NCBI GenBank assembly: GCA_947179485.1
Contig: OX359250.1
Span: 37,912,783 to 37,976,782, forward strand
DNA length: 64,000 nt
Direction of reading: 5' to 3'
From: Allacma fusca
Lineage: Eukaryota; Arthropoda; Collembola; Symphypleona; Sminthuridae
Shown: one piece after another, positions 1 through 12,761 of the stretch
How positions within the stretch are numbered: position 1 is the first letter of the stretch
Layout: each line of letters begins with the position of its first letter
Program-made: the position numbers and the translations under genes
The notes under the pieces: model-generated
The model's input: only the letters and a program-made list of their open reading frames with translations
Told to the model about the DNA's origin: nothing
The model's database searches: none

Positions 1-2364
1 GGGCAATTCCAGTCAATAGGAGTGAATAATAACCATCTTCCTTGAAAGACGTCTCTCCACATAAACTCATCCCTCCTTGCTGCTCCAAATCTCTAAAGCC
101 AACATTCATTTTCTTATTAAAATATCTCGAGCGAGTAATTGAAGACAGGTTGAATATGCCATTCCAGAGGGAAAAACTTACCTCCGTATGGGAATTGCGT
201 ATGTAAGTGTCTAGGATGGAAACACTTTAGGATCCTCCTGTTCCATTCTTCCTATGAATAATTTGTGCCCAATTAATTTCTTGTTTATTCATTTTACCCT
301 TTAATTGCTACCCTGAGTGGTTGCTCCTTTGGCGTCCTAATATTTTAAGTATTTATGATCGAATACAGTTAGGATTTAATCCATTCCATTACTTTAGTAC
401 CTCACGCTAGCAATTTTCACTGTTCTAAAAAATGAACTCTTCCCAAAGTGAACTTGTAATCACTCATTGCAGTTTAGTCTAATCCACGCTTTAATGAATT
501 AATAAATTGAATAAGCACTAAAACTAAAATACACAATTTGACATATGCAACTAAATGATTAAAATAATGTTATTGGAAGTTTATTTAGTTTTGATTTGTG
601 CAGTGTATTGTTAAGTGTGTGTAAGCTGTTAAACTATATTTTTCTTATTTATTACATTTTCATTGTTTCTTTTTTAAATATTTTTGGGGAATTTTAGGGG
701 TATTTTGGGGAAATTTTGGAGTATTTTGGGGAAATTTTGGAGTATTTTGGGGAAATTTTGGAGTATTTTGGGGAAATTTTGGACGAATTTTGTGTATTTG
801 TGTATCATGCCACATTTTAATAATTAAAGGCCCAAGAACTGTCCGCAGGTAGTTTTGATTTCTGGAATTTGTACTCATTCATAAACAAAAGGTTGGGGAT
901 TTTTTTAGTTCTTGGAAGTCTTGCAGTAATCACTGCCGACGTGACTGTTGTGAAAGACACAGTAAGACTATACAGACTATAAGTACAAGTTTGAGAAGAA
1001 GGTCCGTAAAAATGCGTCCATCTTCCATCTCTGCTCATTCATTATGATGGATGAAGGAGTCTCAACTTTGTATGATCCTTGTACTTAGACACCATGGCTT
1101 CATTTGTATTTTAGATTGTTGTTAGTTTAGCTTGAAGCATTTTATTACGTGTTGGTTCACTCTTCTGCTCATGGCAGCCATCACACAGTTTCAGGTAAGT
1201 CACGTCTTGTCGTTCCTTGGTTCCCTTTTAGTATTTTTAATAGTAAAGAAACTCTGGGTTTTTGTATTGTAAATTGTATAAACACCTACGAACATTGTCC
1301 ATTCTTACCAGGCAACATCGTAAACCTTCAAGAGTTTCTATCCTTTCCCTCGTATATGAATACTTAATGCACACTCAAACCTGGGACACTTGATATTTCC
1401 AAAGACTAACCTCGTAATGGGCTTTGGATTTATGCGGTTTTGTGATTGTGCTCTCTCGTGTTGTTGTCTTCCAACAGCCCCATCGGGGATTTTTATTTGT
1501 TCACTTTATTGTAGCTTGCGAATTCTGTCAGCATTATTATCTTCTTACTCATCATCATCATCAAGAGCATCTGAGAAGCTCTTCCATCTCACATTTTACT
1601 CATATCGGTCCTTATGTTTACTTACTGTTTCGGCACTGCTTAAAAACTCGCCCCAGGGAATTCAACATTAAAGCTGCAGTTGTCAAACGCATGGTGTCAA
1701 TGAATTTTCCTTAGGTAATGAGAAATGAGAATCTCTCACGTAGATAGATACTAATACACTCCTGCATGACACCGGTATGGATGCAAATTCACAACAAATC
1801 TCTTGTCTTAAAAACGAATTGTGAACTACATTTTAAAAACACTACTGAAATCTCAAATATATATAAAGTTTGTGCATATAGCTACTTCTGAGCAATATTG
1901 TCAGCTAAATGTCAAAAATCGAGTTTTGCGTACAAATAGCTCTTAATTTTAAGAGCACATAAGAGAGGATCTACGTGCATTGACATTAGAAACACATTTA
2001 CTATGAAATGAGAGGGATCGCAATATTATTAATAGTTCCCATCAGCAGGCAAATATGGCATTGGCTATCATTAAATTTTCGGTATGTCACCGTTGAATTT
2101 GATCAGAGTTTCATCTACTTACAAGTCAACTAATAGATTGATCTGTTTTAAAAAGTAAGAAATAAGTTTTACAGCCAAGATTGATTATTTTAGCAGTAGA
2201 CGGATCCTCGGAAGCGTTTTTCATGAACCATATAATCTTGAGCCATTAAAAATATTAAATAATAAATGTGGAAGTTATGATCACTTTTCACTAACAATAA
2301 TGCACAAGTTGTAATTACATAGAAGAGCTCGCGTAAAAACAAAAAAAAAACGAGCAAAAATTCT
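1..2364. other. Intergenic region, no gene recognised
   Basis: AT-rich sequence with only short open frames that lack splice logic or recognisable domains. The one structured element is a 21-bp tandem repeat listed separately. A short CAT trinucleotide run lies near 1550. The region could hold regulatory sequence or distant exons of a gene outside the window, but I see no positive sign of either. Confidence 0.5.
701..784. repeat. 21-bp tandem repeat, four copies
   Basis: Four head-to-tail copies of a T/G-rich 21-mer (unit TATTTTGGGGAAATTTTGGA plus one base) start at 701, 722, 743 and 764. Copies are near identical; only the last base of the last copy differs. A degenerate copy precedes it at about 679-700. 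The opposite strand is open and would encode a repeated PKFPQNT peptide, which is a by-product of the repeat and not a gene. Confidence 0.9.
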
Positions 2365-2438
2365 CGCCCCCGGGTGGGCTCGAACCACCAACCTCTCGGT
2401 TAACAGCCGAGCGCGCTAGCCAATTGCGCCACGGAGGC
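2365..2438 (-). tRNA. tRNA-Asn (anticodon GTT)
   Basis: Read on the minus strand, this 74-nt segment folds as a full cloverleaf. The acceptor stem is GCCTCCG/CGGGGGC with one G-U pair, the anticodon stem is CTCGG/CCGAG and the T stem is GGTGG/CCACC. The anticodon loop is CTGTTAA, so the anticodon is GTT (complement of 2402-2404) and the tRNA decodes Asn. The B box GGTTCGAGCC is intact. No CCA is encoded and there is no intron. A run of five T on the transcribed strand (complement of 2356-2360) follows directly and suits Pol III termination. It looks functional. Confidence 0.96.
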
Positions 2439-3600
2439 TCAGTTGGAATGACAAGGGGTTCCTTCTGGTCCATATTCCCCGTCTGGTACTCACACACAAT
2501 CACACATAAAATTCGTTCCCTGACTGTAAGTATGTTGTGTATGCAAACTTGGTCTTAAAACTGCTTGGGAATTAATGCAGAAATCAGCACAGGTTACACG
2601 TGCATGCATGCATACATATGATATGTATGTGTGTAATAGATTACTAAAAACCCTGACAGTATACCTATGGATAAGTACATTTACAGCCGATTCTACTCAT
2701 CCTGAAACGAGTACGAGCAAAATTTGACTCTTACAGTGAGATGCTTAATACGGGCAAAAAGTAAGTGTTAAACTGGGCTGTCTAAATATTGTGCTCCAAT
2801 AAAAAAAATACCAAAAGATTGTTATAGCGGGGGCGCACTGTACACCTGCATGAGGCAGTTAATTATTTTGGCACCCAAAAATTATTCAGTACTTGCATAT
2901 TGTATACAGGTGTTTAAAAATACAAATTACAAAATCCGAGCATTGTGCTGGACTAAATAGGAACTGGAATAGGTTACCTAAACCTTGCTTAACAAAAGCC
3001 TTTGACCACACGCTCATTAAGATGTATGAGTTGCATAAATTATTTTATGCTCTGGAAGACTGGATCCAGTTGGTATCTATTTTAAGAGGAAAAGAACTAG
3101 GACTGTAGCTACTCCACTGTAGTTTTTATTATGCACTAATTGTAAGTCATTGAATTTAAATTAATACAGTAGTATTATGTGTGTCCATATAATTATACTA
3201 ATTTATAGTAAAAGGAGAAAATTCGTAGAAGTCTACGTTCGGACTGAAGTACACTTACTAGTGACGTTAATAATTGCCATATCGAGATTTTTGATGATGC
3301 CACTCCTACAGTAAATAATATGTTATTATTAAGTATCTACGTAAAATGCTTATACATAGTACAATTAGTATTTTTCCGAGTTTCATGTCTCCCCAGTTAC
3401 TAGTCCCCATACAATCGATGGTAACCTAGGAATACCAGGCCAAACAAAAGCAACAGGGTTGTTCTGCTTGTCAGTGTCTGTGTGACCAAATGTGTATAAG
3501 TATACACAAAATCATATGAAGTTCATATTTTCAGGGGAAAATTCCTTCAGACAAAGATTTTTTAACACTTAATGAAGTAGCAATAAATTGAGCAATTTAT
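2439..3600. other. Intergenic and BBS7 upstream region
   Basis: No gene or repeat recognised. The stretch runs into the first coding exon of BBS7, so its right end should hold the BBS7 promoter and 5' UTR, but I see no clear TATA box or initiator. Confidence 0.4.
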
Positions 3601-6600
3601 ATGGAATTGAATCTTTCTCGTGTCGATTACCTCCACGTTGGGTCATCCTTCCCTAACTGTCTGAAAATACTGCCCACATATAGTGAGGATGGAGCCCAGC
3701 AGAAGGTACTTATACTTCAAATAAAATAAAAGAGATTTGAACGCCACAGACCTCCGATTGTACAATTATTACTTCAAGTAAAACTTACAAAAAAAAAACT
3801 TTAAAATCTACAGGCTGCAATTGCTAATCGCGATGGGATATTTCAAGTGGTCTCCTGGAAAAAAATTGAGCCCATGCACCACTGTAAAATAAACCTATCA
3901 ACTCCTATAGCTGCCATTCATCTCGGAGGAGCTGTAGGTAAGAGTGCTCTAAAACAAGTTAAATTCAGTATTGATAATATTATCAACTTTGTCACAACTT
4001 TTAATTTAACTTTAAATAATCCAGCTAAGGACAAGATATTCATAGCGTGTGGGAACCTCGTCAAAGGGTACACTAAGAAAGGGAAGCTCTTTCTGTCATT
4101 TGACACGAACCTGGCTGAAACCATCAAATGCATGTATGTAAAAATGCAGTTCTAAAACGGTTTTATTTTTTAGATCAACTTGATACAATCAAGAGGTAAT
4201 CAAAGATGAGCTGAAAAAAATATTTTTCTGAATTCAGGTACGTAACTGGAGGCCATTTGCTAGTCTGTGGAAAAAATGTATACAGTCAATTTGAAGACTG
4301 TCAGGATGCCGGATTTTATGTGTCTGACGATGAAATAAACTTTATTACAGCTTTGCCTGTGGAAAAGGTACTTCTCTATAATTTACTCTTAGGCTTCAAA
4401 TAATGAAAATAATTATAATACATGATGATTTTATATGCATCTGCATGGTTCCTGTTTAAAATGAAGGCCAAGATTTTAGTCCCTATACTAGCATGTAAAG
4501 ACCGAACGCTTAGAATACTTCACAGAGCTAAGCTGAATTACATCATCAATTTAGAGGGCATTCCCTCTTTCGTTGTTCCTATTTTCGGTGATGGTGGCGA
4601 ATCTGGTAATGATGTTATCTTTGCAACCACCAGCGGCACCTTTGGACTTGCGACCATTGGCAAGTACGTCAGGAAATTTTTTTGTTTGTTAAAATTGGAA
4701 GCTTTGAAAAAAAGGGCATGAGTGTTGGAAAGACTTGGAAAGCCCCATATTTTTTATTACACTCAGTGGAATATTTTCTTGAGCAGGAACGATGGTTATA
4801 TTAAGTGGACAGTGGAAACAGAGCTGAATGCAGGGATCACATGTATGGACTTCTTTGACCTGTCCTCCGACGGGAACAAGGAGCTGATTGTGGGCTTTGA
4901 TGATGGCACTGTTCAAGTGTATGCTCTGGATCGGGATAGTTACCAGACAATGCTACCCAGAATGCTATTTACATATGTAAGGGTTCTTATTCTGTAAGAA
5001 ATCTTTAGACCGGGCTAATTGCAATTCGGAACAGTATAATACAGAAACCGTTTCATGATGTTGAAATAGTCCTGCAATGAGAGCGTTACTGGCATCCAAG
5101 GAGGTATATTTGGTCATGAAGGCTTTGAAGAAATAGTCGTTGTCACTTATTCAGGTACTTGCATTTTTTATATTTTGCAGGTATGTATTACTTTTTGTGT
5201 AAAGAAATATAAGGTTTATATACGGGCTTAAAATAAACCAGTAAGCTAATGAAGTTCTATTTGTCATGTAATTAATCTAAAACAATAAATTCTCACATAC
5301 TAATGTCCCACTTTGTAGGATGGGTCATTGGCCTCACCACTGAAACAACGGATAAGAAAATTCGTGTTGATGACGGTTCCTTTAGTATTTCCGATGATAC
5401 CCGACAAAAATTAGTTAAACTCAAGTACGTGCTTGAATTAATTAGTTTGGTTAAGAAAGACTAACTAACCGTGTAATACTGAATGCACTTTCCCAGTAAG
5501 ATTTTTAATTGTGGTTTTATATTTTAGGGGAGAAATTGAGGAGCTCACTGCGAGGGTTGCTCAAGAAAGGGACAAATATCAAGCAGCAGCACAAAACAAT
5601 AGCGGGGGTCTATCCGCGATTCCCTTCTTCTCTGTGAATGACAAGGTTTGGGGTTTTTACGAATACTATTTACAGTAAATACTCGTTATAATGGCATCTC
5701 AAAAGGGACCACAATTTGACTGCTACAATTATTATTATAAAGAAAAATATTAACGCTGTGTTGAGAATTATTTTTATCCCATGAGAGAATATGATGCTAC
5801 AAGGGAACTCTTGTAGGGACAGTACACTGTACTGCTTGACCTGTGCAAATTTATTTATCCTTTAGTATAATCTTGTTTGGTCTATACAGATGGTTCTCAA
5901 CAAAGAGGATGCATCATATCTCCTTACACTGGAAGTTGAATCCCCTATAGATACCATTCTGATCCAGAGTGATGTTCCCGTGGATCTTTTGGACGTTGAG
6001 AAAAACTCCGCCGTTGTTAGTTTCAGTCACTGCGACCCCGAGGTAATTATGTATTAAATCTGGGCTATTTTCATGTTTTACAAGCTAATGTTTATTCGCA
6101 ACGTGACTGCTCGAAATCCACTGAAAAATGAATATGGTTCCAGAATGTTAGTGTTGTTGATTAAATTATTATTTTATATTATCATGTGAATTTTTGTTTA
6201 GGGGTATGATTCCCTTTGGAATTTCTTACTCTTCTGTCTACATGCATATGCATTAACAATGTTCACAGTAAAATATACTTTTTTGCCTAGAGTGGAAATT
6301 TCTTGCTGGTAACTTTCCGTTGTCAAGCTAACACTACCAGGATTGAGGTCCGACTGCGAACAATCGAAGGTCAGCATGGAAGTATACAAGCCTACATTAC
6401 CCCAAGAATTCAACCAAAGTGCTGTCAAGTTCGATCTTTCGAAATTAAACCACTTTCTTTACATGTGCGTTGTCACTCTTATGATCCAAACAGGTAAAAC
6501 CTGTAGCATTTGTGCAGTTAGTAACTGACTTGATTATTAGCGGATTGACTATTCTTGAAAGCTGGGCACCTTTAAGTATCCTGTGATTTATTTCCAGGCC

Positions 6601-7642
6601 GTACAATACATTGACACTCAGCGGACCTTTTAGTGTGACTGAGATGCATTCCTGGCTAACGAACTGTATTCCGGAGATGCCAGAACGAGCTCCATCTTCC
6701 GGAGAGGCTTCTCTTACATTTGTGTCATCATTTCTTGACACTCTCCTAAATTGTCATTACAGGTAAGTCAACTGCAATAGTTGTAGCGGATAGTTAGTAG
6801 CGACATCTGGGCAGCCTACGACGGCGTTGTTTTATATTTAGCGTGCTACATTTTATTTACACTTTAGGATCTGGCTTTCGAAAGAGTTTCTATGAATGAA
6901 ATTATTACATTTATTGCAGTAAGGGAGAAGCTAATTTCAAATCAGACAACATATCAACAATCTCTATACTTAAAGACTGTCTCACAAAAGAAGCTCTGAA
7001 AAAGAAAATGCGGCTGGATATGGAATTTGGTTGGTTTTACTCGGAAAATTTTGATATTTTGCTATGCAATTAACACTATTGATTTTTAAATATGTGACTT
7101 ATCTTGTAGAGTTTAATGAAGAAAGTGTTCTTCACACGCTGCAACTAATCCGACCAAAACTGGATGGATTCCTTGCCCTGTCTAAACAAGTACTTATTTA
7201 TTTTATTTACTATAATTTTTTTCGAATCAGATCTTCTAACGGCTTCAATTTATTTTAGGTGGCCTTGATAGATGCTCTGAAGGAAATCCAAGCCCATGAC
7301 CCTGAAGTGGAGCATGTGTTGTCTTCTGAGTATAAATATATTCTTGCAAATGCGGAGAAACTGAGGGCTACACATAAGCGTCAACCGTCGTATTTAGACC
7401 GGCTCTATGGTCAGTTTTGACGATTGCATTTTTATGAGGAATGTTGATAATATAATTTGTACAATTTTTTCATCTTTTTTTGTGAAGGCATGATAACGGA
7501 CTTGTACATCGACAAGTATAAGTACAATGGAATTAACGTAAAGAGTCGGGTTCCACAACTGATGGAAGTTCTAGACCGCCAAGATTTCGAGTTACTTGTT
7601 GATTTTTTTCAAGCTCCAGCTCATATGCCACGGGATTATTGA
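3601..7642 (+). CDS. BBS7: Bardet-Biedl syndrome 7 protein (BBSome subunit)
   Basis: BBS7 is a core subunit of the BBSome, the membrane-cargo coat of cilia, where it pairs with BBS2. My model has 16 coding exons: 3601-3705, 3814-3937, 4025-4133, 4238-4367, 4467-4663, 4787-4976, 5070-5154, 5319-5424, 5528-5645, 5890-6042, 6291-6493, 6598-6762, 6920-7029, 7110-7189, 7259-7409, 7488-7642. They sum to 2181 nt (726 aa; human about 715), with frame kept at each GT-AG junction. Identity rests on many blocks: the start [24 protein letters not shown] in the N-terminal beta-propeller, [20 protein letters not shown] and [13 protein letters not shown] in the GAE/platform part, and [17 protein letters not shown] near the C-terminus. 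A charged helical stretch ([20 protein letters not shown]) sits between propeller and GAE region, as expected. No breaks seen. No polyadenylation signal close to the stop. Confidence 0.96.
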
Positions 7643-9588
7643 ATTGATTTTGTGGTCGCTCTTGGAAACTCCTAAATATACTATAAGGATTTAGATTTTG
7701 CAACCTTAATTTTCCTTATTGTAAAGGTCTATTTGGATTGTAGCAATATTATCGTAAATAGTAATACATAATTATTATTGCTGATTTAGATTCTTTGTTA
7801 GCCAAATAGGTAACGTATTTTGGCTGTTCTGTAATCTTAATGTTCAAAAATTCATAAGGAGCCTTCAAATACTTGAATACATGGTTAATATTTCAAAAAA
7901 AGTCTTCGCTAGCATTATTATTTTGAAACTAGCATGTCAAAACAGAATTCTTCAGGAAAATATTGGTCTCGGTCAAGATCAGTGAAAGGAATGCGAAACG
8001 AATCATATTTTGGGAAAAAATAGCGCAGTATTTCTAGTTATCAATCTGTGGGTAATCATTCTCAGAAAAGTGGAGCATTGATGAGTACTTACCCTTTCTA
8101 ACGAAGTGACCTGTGTCGCAACAGAGTTTCCGCTGTGAGTGACCCCGTAGTCTTGTAAAATGACGTATTCTGAGGACTTACCGATAAGTCGTCAATACTT
8201 GAAAATGGTAACTAAAATTGAGAATATGACAAATAAATTGTCGTTTATAATTTAAATATTAGACTGAATATGTGATAAATTATATAAAATAGAAACAACT
8301 GTTTCCAAATAAAGCTGAAACCTGGAGATCACAATCAGTGATCAAAACCAGAACCTTGTTGGCTGCAGACACCTACACATTAAGAATTATCATTTCTTGC
8401 ACTACTCCACACTATATTAGCAATAAATTTTGTTTGTGAAACTTTATCCAGCAGATACATACCCAACTTACTTTCATATCAGTAATTATGAAGGTAACCT
8501 TCGTATAATCTTAAGAATCTTGATAAACTTAGCCTAGGGGCTGGCATGTTCTATAGTAGGAATTGTATCATCCCTAATGAGAGATATCCTAGTGCGACAA
8601 ATGATCGGTTTGGTATTCGAATTCCTGCATTCCGAAAACAAAGTAATAATATTGTCATAACTATGTCTCTATAAACTTCTTTTACAACGAGCGTGACGAA
8701 CTACATGTACAACACAATGTTCAAAATAAAATATTGTGAAGTATACGAATATAGGAACTATTACAGTTCGCACACATTTTAGAATGCTATCCATGGAAAG
8801 AGAGGAGTCATGAACTGGTTACTCAAATACGAAATTGCTATTTTATTGTATAATTTATTGTAATAATTTCCCTCAACCATAATCTTTTACTTGAACAATA
8901 ATTAATTGATTGGAATGAGACGTTCCTTAATGAAATAACAAGTATGATGTGTATACATGTACAATGAAACGACTGACAATCTGTTGACTATGAGGTGACT
9001 AAATTGAATGTATCAAGGGTAAAGATTTTTCAGGTATACCAATGCTTGGCTGGCACTGGTATGGGTATTCCACACGGTTCACGATTAATAACATTACACG
9101 CTTTTTAACGTTCTTCTTTTATAACACAAAGGATCTTAGAATATGCGTACGATTATCACAATTATCTGAATTTCTACGTGTAATTTATTGTACATTACAT
9201 GGCCAATCACACCACCTACACAAGCATAATCACCGCACTACGACAACAACTATTATCTCAGTGATACATTTTCAATTACTGAATCTTTTGACTATTATGA
9301 CGCTCGTCCCTCTTGAACGGTTAGAAGGTGGAGCAACGGAAATGAGCATAACATTTCTGGTTTTAAAATTAAATAATTTATCGCTCAGCTCTCGTTCAAC
9401 ATTGAATGAGAGCAATTTTTGTAACTACAACGCAAATAACGTTTTAACTAAACACACTACAGTGACTCAAGGAAAGGAAGCTTCCGCTTCCCACAACCCC
9501 CAATCAGTGGGTGAGCTGCTCTCTTGAAAAATAATGGAATGGGATGGGTGTCTTGCGATTGAATGGATATGAAAACGCTGGAATGAAA
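7643..9588. other. Intergenic between convergent BBS7 and ATP6V1H
   Basis: This holds the 3' flanks of two convergent genes. An AATAAA occurs near 8307, about 660 bp after the BBS7 stop. A 161-codon open frame on the plus strand (9042-9527) lies antisense to the ATP6V1H 3' end; it has no recognisable domain and uneven composition. Nothing else was recognised. Confidence 0.45.
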
Positions 9589-12153
9589 CTACGCTGCTGC
9601 TTTCGCTGGCATCTTGTTTGTGTCCTTTTCAAGCTGCTTTCCTAAGTACTCCCTAAAAGAGACAGAAAAAAATTAAATGACTACATGAGTCTATTTCTAA
9701 TAAATTCTGTACCGATTAATGTCCAGGTCATGGGATTAACTCGGGAATAGTTACACGTGATACTGACATAAACAGTTGTTAACTTACCAGTTGTGAACCA
9801 TCAACTTTTGGACACATAAAAGAGCTTCATAACGAACATTGGAATCTTGGTGAGCCAGCAAAGCCATGACAACCTGTTTTCCCCCAAGCTGCTCGATTAC
9901 ACTGGAAATGTTTAAAAATAAAATACAAATAAATACATAGCTATAATTTGAGCACTGAATGATTAAATCTAGAATATGCTGTGTAACATTTGGAAAACCT
10001 ACGTCTTTCCGCGGGGATAGTGTCGAACAAACTCTCCAATATCATAGCAAGCCACACTTAGCACCAGTGGATCCTTGTTAGTTTCTAAAAGATGAATGAC
10101 GATTTTCAGGAGTTCGTAATTCTTATCCGTGAGACGGATTGCGTTCTCCCTCCAAAACCTCTCCGACTTGTGCACTGGAGACCATTCCAATCTCCCGGAC
10201 TTGATTTCAGACGAATACTCATCAAAGCAACTCAAATCAACAATAGATTCCTGAAGTCTGTCGTACAGGAAAGTGATATCCGCAGTAATGTCTTCATCCT
10301 CAAATTTGCGTTGCTGAAGGATTTCTAAGTGCTTCAGAACCTTCGACTGGACCATAGCAATGCAATTTTCTTTGCAGATTTGATCATCTTCCTGTTTCTC
10401 GATTAGGTTACGGAAGACAGCTACAACAATTCGGGTAACTTTTTCTTTGACACTGTCACTCAGGATATCCGCCAGAATTGGAATCACATTGAATCTAACA
10501 CAACAGTGAAGAAATTAAACACTGCCCACATACTCATATTTACCACAATCTAGTACAAAACCTTACTTATTCATCTTCTCCGCGAGTGATGGATTGAAAG
10601 TAAGGACCCAGATACAGAAGGTAAGTTGATATTGGATTTGGAAGTTATGACGGAGGGCCAAAACTGATACCAGAGTTGATACGCCATCGACAGCTACGAA
10701 GGCAAACCGGTACTCGTCGATTCTTAACATCATTTGTAAACAACGACCAACAGATTGCATGTACTCGTTCTCCTGAAAATATGAATGATGTAATCCTCTC
10801 CAGAACACATTACAGCATCAAATCAAACTCAATCTACAAACAGACCAAGGCTTAGAACCTATTGTCATACCGGCAATTTCAACTGGTCTTTCAGCCAAGT
10901 CAAATAGAAGTGCAAATCAGACCCATCCATTAACTCCTTGCTCCAGCAAGCCATCTTAGCCAGTATTCTTGAAGTCATATTAGTGATGAATCCATCCTGA
11001 CGATTAAGCATATTAAGGAAAGGAGCCCAAACCGATTCTTTACGTTTCTTCGCATACTCTTTAAAGATTTCTACCCGGCTCTTGTCCTCCTGGAAGTACA
11101 TACACATCAAGTATCAAGTCACAGTGAACCGAAGTTCCAAAAGCATTCAAAATTCCGTCAACACTCTAAAAATCCCCCCTTACCAAAAGCATATCATCTA
11201 TCAGAACCAAAATGTAATAGATCGTCTGGTCCTTGGAAACATGACCCATTAAGTTAAGAAATGTTTTCGCACACTGGTTCTTCTGCTCCTCCAAAAGTGC
11301 CTCCTTCGCCTTCCCAGAAGCTCCATCGAACGCCACAATGAAGTTGAAGTCTTCCTGGGAAATCATCTGGCACCTGGATATAAAACCGCATGACATTCAA
11401 ACTCCAATTCATAACTACAAATATCTCCACTGATTATGTTCTGCCAACATATTAAACTTCAGCAATAACAACACAAAGCACCCAACATCCAATAATCACA
11501 GTTATCCCAACATCGGTCACACACTCATTCTAGCATTTCAAATAATGTCACTCACTGTAAGTACGACTGCCAATTAACCCTTTGAGCTCGAACATCATTA
11601 GCCTTCTGTTGGAGCAAGCTGGTTGCGGCCATCAAATCTGAAATCAAACATAATCATCAGCATTCTGAAAAACGACTCCCAATTATGCAGAACTCACAAT
11701 ATCAACAACCAAAACACATCCCACATCGTCTAACGTACTTGACTAGTACTTCGCCGCCTGACTGGACAAACTACACTATTTCTTTATTTTTTACACAACA
11801 ATTAATTCCTACTCCATTTCCCACTTCCCTTAAACCTGCCAACTCACAGTACTTCAAAGCCAACACTCAAGGATATTAAAAATAATTACTCCCATCTTTT
11901 AACCTTCGGTATCATACTTTACAAAAAAAAAATCCCAAAAGCTGAACTACGCCTTAATACATTTCATTCATTTTAACCTATACCGGGTCACATGTAAATT
12001 CCTTGTACTTTCTTCCTAATCGGAGTTTCTGAATTAAGTAGGAGGGTCCAAATAATTATTGAATTTAGTTAAAAGGGTGTTGACTGTTGACTTACCTCCT
12101 TTTTCCAGATCCTCTGGGATGCTGACCCCGAACTTCGCATCGTCACCGCTCAT
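9589..12153 (-). CDS. ATP6V1H: V-type proton ATPase subunit H
   Basis: Subunit H is the regulatory subunit of the peripheral V1 sector. It couples V1 to Vo and blocks ATP hydrolysis when V1 is free. Eight coding exons from 5' to 3': 12153-12096, 11637-11556, 11373-11184, 11089-10871, 10772-10567, 10494-10003, 9901-9788, 9652-9589. They total 1425 nt, 474 aa, near the family's usual 470-485. Diagnostic blocks are [68 protein letters not shown] and the C-terminal MVHNWEYLGKQL; the fold is all HEAT/armadillo helices. The start ATG at 12153 has a good context (CAAG before ATG) and matches the short N-terminus of insect homologues. The same exon continues upstream to about 12181 as 5' UTR or, possibly, extra coding sequence. 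The ubiquitous short form is seen; the vertebrate alternative segment after the fourth exon is absent. Confidence 0.96.
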
Positions 12154-12529
12154 CTTGGGCTCGTTGTAATCAGCGTTATCTCTAAAATCCGAAGAATTAA
12201 CTATTAAAAAGGATCCCCTTTCACAATGATTATCTTTGACTGGGCTGAGCTGACAGGATTAAGGGCTTTTTGAAACCACTTGTTTCCTCATATGTAAGGA
12301 GAGGTAGCAATTACTTATACCAACACACACTGGCTGATAGCACAATGTGGATGATGATGGGAATTATTAACAGCACTGGCAACGGGCTTCGACTACACTC
12401 AAAATAACATAGGATTTTTGACTGGAACGATGGAAGGGATATTGAAGGGCAAGCCTCTGCGTCTCAACTCATGGCAAGTACATATGCGTATACGAGATTG
12501 AATAATATTGACACACCCCAAGAAGTTAC

Positions 12530-12761
12530 TGTCATGTGGTTCTGATTTGGAGTCAAGGCGGGAGGATAGGTCCTTGTGAGCGTCTCGCGTCGCCCCAGAA
12601 GACAACCCTTTCTTGCTCTTGTTCTTCTTCGGCTTCGGCTGACGCTCCGGCTCCGGTTCTTCATCTCCAGCAGATGAGTCTGAGAAAAATGTCCAGACCA
12701 AAAATCTTCCTAAAATACTTCTCCCCATACTCATACTACTTACTACTTTTGATGCGGACAT
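12530..12761 (-). CDS. Possible alternative 5' coding exons of ATP6V1H
   Basis: Upstream of ATP6V1H, two minus-strand segments (12761-12737 and 12679-12530) could form an acidic/basic N-terminal extension containing GDEEPEPERQPKPKKNKSKK. With a donor at 12736, acceptor after TTTTCTCAG at 12680, donor GTAACT at 12529 and acceptor TTTTAGAG before 12179, the reading frame runs through DNNADYNEPK into the standard ATP6V1H start, adding 67 residues. The phase fit is encouraging, but the last acceptor is not the strongest site (the one 2 bp upstream breaks frame), and stronger donors in the first exon break frame too. It may instead be a 5' UTR exon or a separate small gene. Confidence 0.25.

Noticed and set aside
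2315..2503. 62-codon minus-strand frame
   Set aside because: It lies over the tRNA-Asn gene; the peptide is a translation of the tRNA.
9042..9527. 161-codon open frame on the plus strand
   Set aside because: It overlaps the 3' flank of ATP6V1H in antisense, has no recognisable domain, and its Thr/His/Leu runs look like chance in AT-rich DNA.
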